Positions 60,235 through 64,000 of a DNA stretch of 64,000 nt are shown here, in pieces (position 1 is the first letter of the stretch; each line of letters starts with the position of its first letter). Below the pieces are notes generated by a model. The model was given only the letters and a program-made list of their open reading frames with translations, did not search any database and was not told the origin of the DNA. Made by a program: the position numbers and the translations under genes. This stretch comes from Elusimicrobiota bacterium (lineage in GTDB: Bacteria > Elusimicrobiota > Elusimicrobia > UBA1565 > UBA9628): assembly GCA_030696455.1 (NCBI GenBank), contig JAUYSH010000074.1, positions 1 to 64,000 on the forward strand, given 5' to 3'.

Positions 60235-61425
60235 CTATTCGGCGAGCTTGAGGAGGACGGGCTTGGAGGACAGCGCCACGGCCCGCACGCGCGCGGCGGG
60301 CTCGTCGAAGCCCTCGCTCTTATAAAGGACCAGGAGGGTGTTCTTGCGGCTGCGGACCGAGACGATGCCGCAGCCCTCGGGCCCGGCGAGGAAGACCGCC
60401 ATCTGCTCGGGGAAATTCACCGCGGGAGGGTCGCCCGCCAGACCGGCGCCGGCCCAGGCGGCCGCGAGCGCCTCGGGGCTCTTGAGCGTGAGGGCTTTCA
60501 CGGCCGGGACGGCCGGAGCGCCGGCCTTGGACCGGGCGGCGCCCCGCACGGAGCCGATGGAGGCGCGGCCGCCGTCGACTCGGGCCGCCTCGGGGGAGGC
60601 CTGCAGGGCCATGAACTCGCGCCCGCCGGTGGATAGCTTGTCCGATTCTTCGTCGCGTTCCATGATCTTGGCGATGCCCATGCGCTTCTTTTCTTCCTCG
60701 AAGCCCTTGTAGAGCCGCTCGTTGATGGCGGAGCGCTCCTCCTCGTTGCGGGCGATCATCGCGCCGCCGCCCGCGCCCGTGGCGTCGGGGAGATTGTCCA
60801 GGACGTCGGATTGCTCCTTCGAGAGCGCCCCGTCGGGGATGAGGCGGGAGGGAGCGGCCGCGGGAGCCGAAGGCGCCCGGTCTTCGGCGATCTCGAGGGG
60901 CTTGCCCGGGGCGCTGAGCTGCTTTCCGAGGGTGGAGGGCATGGCGGCCTCCTCCTTCTTCGCCGCGAGCTCCTGGGGCTGCCCCGCGTTCTCGGCGGAG
61001 ACCGCGCCGGTGACGTCGATCGAGGGAGGCGCGTCGGCGGCGCTCTTCACGGAGACGACCTCGCTGTCCCAGCCCGCGCGCGGCGCCATGACGTCCGGCT
61101 TGGTCACGGTCCGGTCCCAGACGACGAGGGCGACGACCGCGGTCGACAGCGCGAAGGCCAGCGGGCGGTAGGCGGGCGGGAGGATGAAGTATTCGCGCTC
61201 GGGGGCGCCTTCGCGGGCGCGGCGGGCGTCGAGGCGCGCGGCGAAGCCGACGGGAAGGGGCTCCTTGGGCAGGCCCTTGACCGCCGCGGAGACGGCGCGC
61301 AGGGCCTCGAGCTCTAGGCGCATCTCCTCCGAGCGCGACAGTTCCCCCTCGAGGGTCTTGCGCTCCAAGTCGGAGAGCGCGCCGTCGAGATAGGCGGACA
61401 GCTTTTCGCGGATGTCGTCGTTCAT
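60235..61425 (-). CDS. anti-sigma factor-like single-pass membrane protein
   Basis: MNDDIREKLSAYLDGALSDLERKTLEGEL, one TM helix; ATGA overlap with sigma gene. Confidence 0.75.
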   Translation of the reverse strand: MNDDIREKLSAYLDGALSDLERKTLEGELSRSEEMRLELEALRAVSAAVKGLPKEPLPVGFAARLDARRAREGAPEREYFILPPAYRPLAFALSTAVVALVVWDRTVTKPDVMAPRAGWDSEVVSVKSAADAPPSIDVTGAVSAENAGQPQELAAKKEEAAMPSTLGKQLSAPGKPLEIAEDRAPSAPAAAPSRLIPDGALSKEQSDVLDNLPDATGAGGGAMIARNEEERSAINERLYKGFEEEKKRMGIAKIMERDEESDKLSTGGREFMALQASPEAARVDGGRASIGSVRGAARSKAGAPAVPAVKALTLKSPEALAAAWAGAGLAGDPPAVNFPEQMAVFLAGPEGCGIVSVRSRKNTLLVLYKSEGFDEPAARVRAVALSSKPVLLKLAE

Positions 61426-61952
61426 GCGGGTGCCTTGTCGAGCAGAATCTTTAGCTTGGCGCGGGCGCGGAACAGGCGCGACTTGACGGTGCCCTCCGCG
61501 AGGCCGAGGACCTCGCCGATCTCGGCGTAAGAACGGTCCTCGATCTCGCGCAGGACGACGATGGCCCGGTCGTCCGCGTCGAGCTGCAGCAAGGCTTTTT
61601 GCACCACGGCGTTCGTGCCCTCCTTTTCGAGTTCCGAATCGAGCGGGGCGTCGTCGCCTTTCGGCTCGTACACCGGCTCGTCGTCTTCCTTGTTCCCGAA
61701 CGCCCCGAACGAGATCGTCTTCCAGAATCCCCGGCTCTTCTCGGCCCTCACCCGGTTCTTCCAGGTGTTGACCGTGATGGTGTACACCCACGTCGACAGC
61801 TTGCTGTCGCCCCGGAATTTGGGGAGGGCCCGCAGGGCGCGGATCAGAGCGTCCTGCGCCAGATCCTCCGCGTCGGAGCGGTTGCCCGTGAGCCGCAGCG
61901 CCACGTTGAACACGAGCTGGCTATGTTCTTCGAGGAACTGAGACTCCGGCAT
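61422..61952 (-). CDS. ECF-type RNA polymerase sigma factor
   Basis: DAEDLAQDALIRALRALPKFRGDSKLSTWVYTITVN; SYAEIGEVLGLAEGTVKSRLFRARAKL. Confidence 0.95.
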   Translation of the reverse strand: MPESQFLEEHSQLVFNVALRLTGNRSDAEDLAQDALIRALRALPKFRGDSKLSTWVYTITVNTWKNRVRAEKSRGFWKTISFGAFGNKEDDEPVYEPKGDDAPLDSELEKEGTNAVVQKALLQLDADDRAIVVLREIEDRSYAEIGEVLGLAEGTVKSRLFRARAKLKILLDKAPA

Positions 61953-61988
61953 CGGTTGATAAGACCCGGGGGCGGTCAGGATGTTCCT

Positions 61989-62654
61989 TTAGAGGGCGTA
62001 GGTTTTGAGGTCGGAGGCGGTTTTGAACGGCGCGCCCGTCAACGCCTTGACGGCGTCGACGGAGGTGTCCGGCGAGATCGCCGTCATCACGAGGCCGTCC
62101 TTGGTCAGGTCGAAGGTCGCGAGCTCGGTGACGATGGTGTTGACCACTGCCTTGCCGGTCAAGGGCAAGGTGCAGCTCTTGAGGATCTTGGGCTTGCCGT
62201 CCTTGGTCGCGTGCTCCATCGCGACGATGACGCGCTTAGCACCCGCGACCATGTCCATGGCCCCGCCCATGCCCTTGACCTTCTTGCCCGGGATCATCCA
62301 GTTGGCGAGGTCCCCGTTCTCGGCGACTTCCATCGCGCCGAGCACGGTCGCGTCGAGGTGCCCGCCGCGGACGATCGCGAAGGAGTCGTGCGAGCCGAAG
62401 TAGGAGCAGCCGGGGAGCTCGGTGACGGTCTCCTTGCCGGCGTTGATCAGGTCGGGGTCCTGCTCGCCCTCGTGCGGGTAGGGGCCGTAGCCGAGCATGC
62501 CGTTCTCGGTGTGTAAGGTGACCTCGACGCCGGGCTTAAGGAAGCTCGGGATGAGCGTCGGGATGCCGATCCCGAGGTTGACGTAGGAGCCGTCCTCGAG
62601 CAAAGAGGCGGCCTGGCGGGCGATGACGACGCGGGAGTCCTTGGGATCAGACAT
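61989..62654 (-). CDS. scoB: 3-oxoacid CoA-transferase subunit B
   Basis: [43 protein letters not shown]. Confidence 0.93.
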   Translation of the reverse strand: MSDPKDSRVVIARQAASLLEDGSYVNLGIGIPTLIPSFLKPGVEVTLHTENGMLGYGPYPHEGEQDPDLINAGKETVTELPGCSYFGSHDSFAIVRGGHLDATVLGAMEVAENGDLANWMIPGKKVKGMGGAMDMVAGAKRVIVAMEHATKDGKPKILKSCTLPLTGKAVVNTIVTELATFDLTKDGLVMTAISPDTSVDAVKALTGAPFKTASDLKTYAL

Positions 62655-63354
62655 GGGCGGCGGCCTTCCTTATGGTCAGTTTCTCGATCGGCTTCTTGTA
62701 CGACAGGCCCCGGAGGACCGCGTCGACGTAGATGCCGGGCGTGTGGATGTGCTCGGGGTGCAGGCCGCCGATGTCGGTGAGATGCTCGACCTCGGCGACG
62801 ACATAATCGGCGGCGGTGGCCATGACCTGGTTGAAGTTGCGGGCGGTCTTGCGGTACTCGAGGTTGCCGAGCACGTCGCCCTTATAAGCCTTGATGAAGG
62901 CGAAGTCGCCCTTGAGGGGCTTCTCGAACACCATCCAGCGACCGTCGATCTGGCGGGTCTCCTTGCCCTCGGCGACGGGCGTGCCGTAGCCGGTCGGGGT
63001 GAAGAAGCCGCCGATGCCGGCGCCGCCGGCGCGCAGGCGCTCCGCCAGGGTCCCTTGAGGGTTCCACTCGACCTCGATCTGCTTGGTGAGCGTCATCTCC
63101 TCGAAGGCCTTGCACTCGCCGCCGTAGGACATGATCATCTTGCGCACGAGGCCGGCGCGCAGCAACGTGCCGATGCCGAAGTCGTCGAGACCTGCGTTAT
63201 TGGAGACCAAGGTGAGATTCTTGGCGCCGCCGTCGAGCAAGGCGGGAATGAGATTCTCGGCGAGGCCGCAGACGCCGAAGCCCCCGAGCAGGATGGTCGC
63301 GCCGTCCTTGACGCGCGAAACCGCCTCGGCGGCGGTGGCGATGGTCTTGTTCAT
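62647..63354 (-). CDS. scoA: 3-oxoacid CoA-transferase subunit A
   Basis: [41 protein letters not shown] 6 nt before ATG. Confidence 0.93.
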   Translation of the reverse strand: MNKTIATAAEAVSRVKDGATILLGGFGVCGLAENLIPALLDGGAKNLTLVSNNAGLDDFGIGTLLRAGLVRKMIMSYGGECKAFEEMTLTKQIEVEWNPQGTLAERLRAGGAGIGGFFTPTGYGTPVAEGKETRQIDGRWMVFEKPLKGDFAFIKAYKGDVLGNLEYRKTARNFNQVMATAADYVVAEVEHLTDIGGLHPEHIHTPGIYVDAVLRGLSYKKPIEKLTIRKAAAHV

Positions 63355-63376
63355 GGCCCCATTCTACAAAAGAGAA

Positions 63377-63402
63377 GCCCGCGCCGGTGAACCGGCGCGG
63401 GC
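63377..63402 (-). terminator. Rho-independent terminator downstream of metK
   Basis: gcccgcgccggt-ga-accggcgcgggc with cTTTT tract on minus strand. Confidence 0.85.
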
Positions 63403-63422
63403 CCTCTTTAAGCGGAGTCTTT

Positions 63423-64000
<578 letters not shown>

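Overview
This is a high-GC bacterial chromosomal window. The secreted-protein style suggests Elusimicrobiota, but that is inference only. I find no phage, transposon, CRISPR array or rRNA, and one tRNA (Thr-TGT). Recognisable genes include RmlD-like reductase, OsmC, M20, S9, two M1 and an M49-like peptidase, adenosine deaminase, glycosyltransferase, two GH13 enzymes, an ArsR/DUF3373 porin/octaheme cytochrome/di-heme cytochrome cluster, acyl-CoA dehydrogenase, rmuC, a cold-shock protein, nitrilase, an ECF sigma/anti-sigma/VIT-vWA operon, scoAB and partial metK. The strongest unusual signals are: (1) a 1291-aa exported or membrane protein made of three near-identical PspA/IM30-like coiled-coil modules separated by hydrophobic blocks, next to a 1.5-kaa TPM-like protein; (2) a family of proteins with unrelated C-terminal domains that share a signal peptide plus Pro/Ala/Ser/Thr-rich N-terminal leader; (3) a CCTAGG-centred box about 60 nt upstream of the predicted -10 of five such genes; (4) at least 18 genes with a TANNNT hexamer ending 5-7 nt before the start codon, which implies widespread leaderless transcription; (5) a dispersed intergenic palindrome (AACTGTTTCCGGAAACAGTT) and many intragenic mini-hairpins with 3-nt loops; (6) a small secreted effector-like / acidic partner gene pair.
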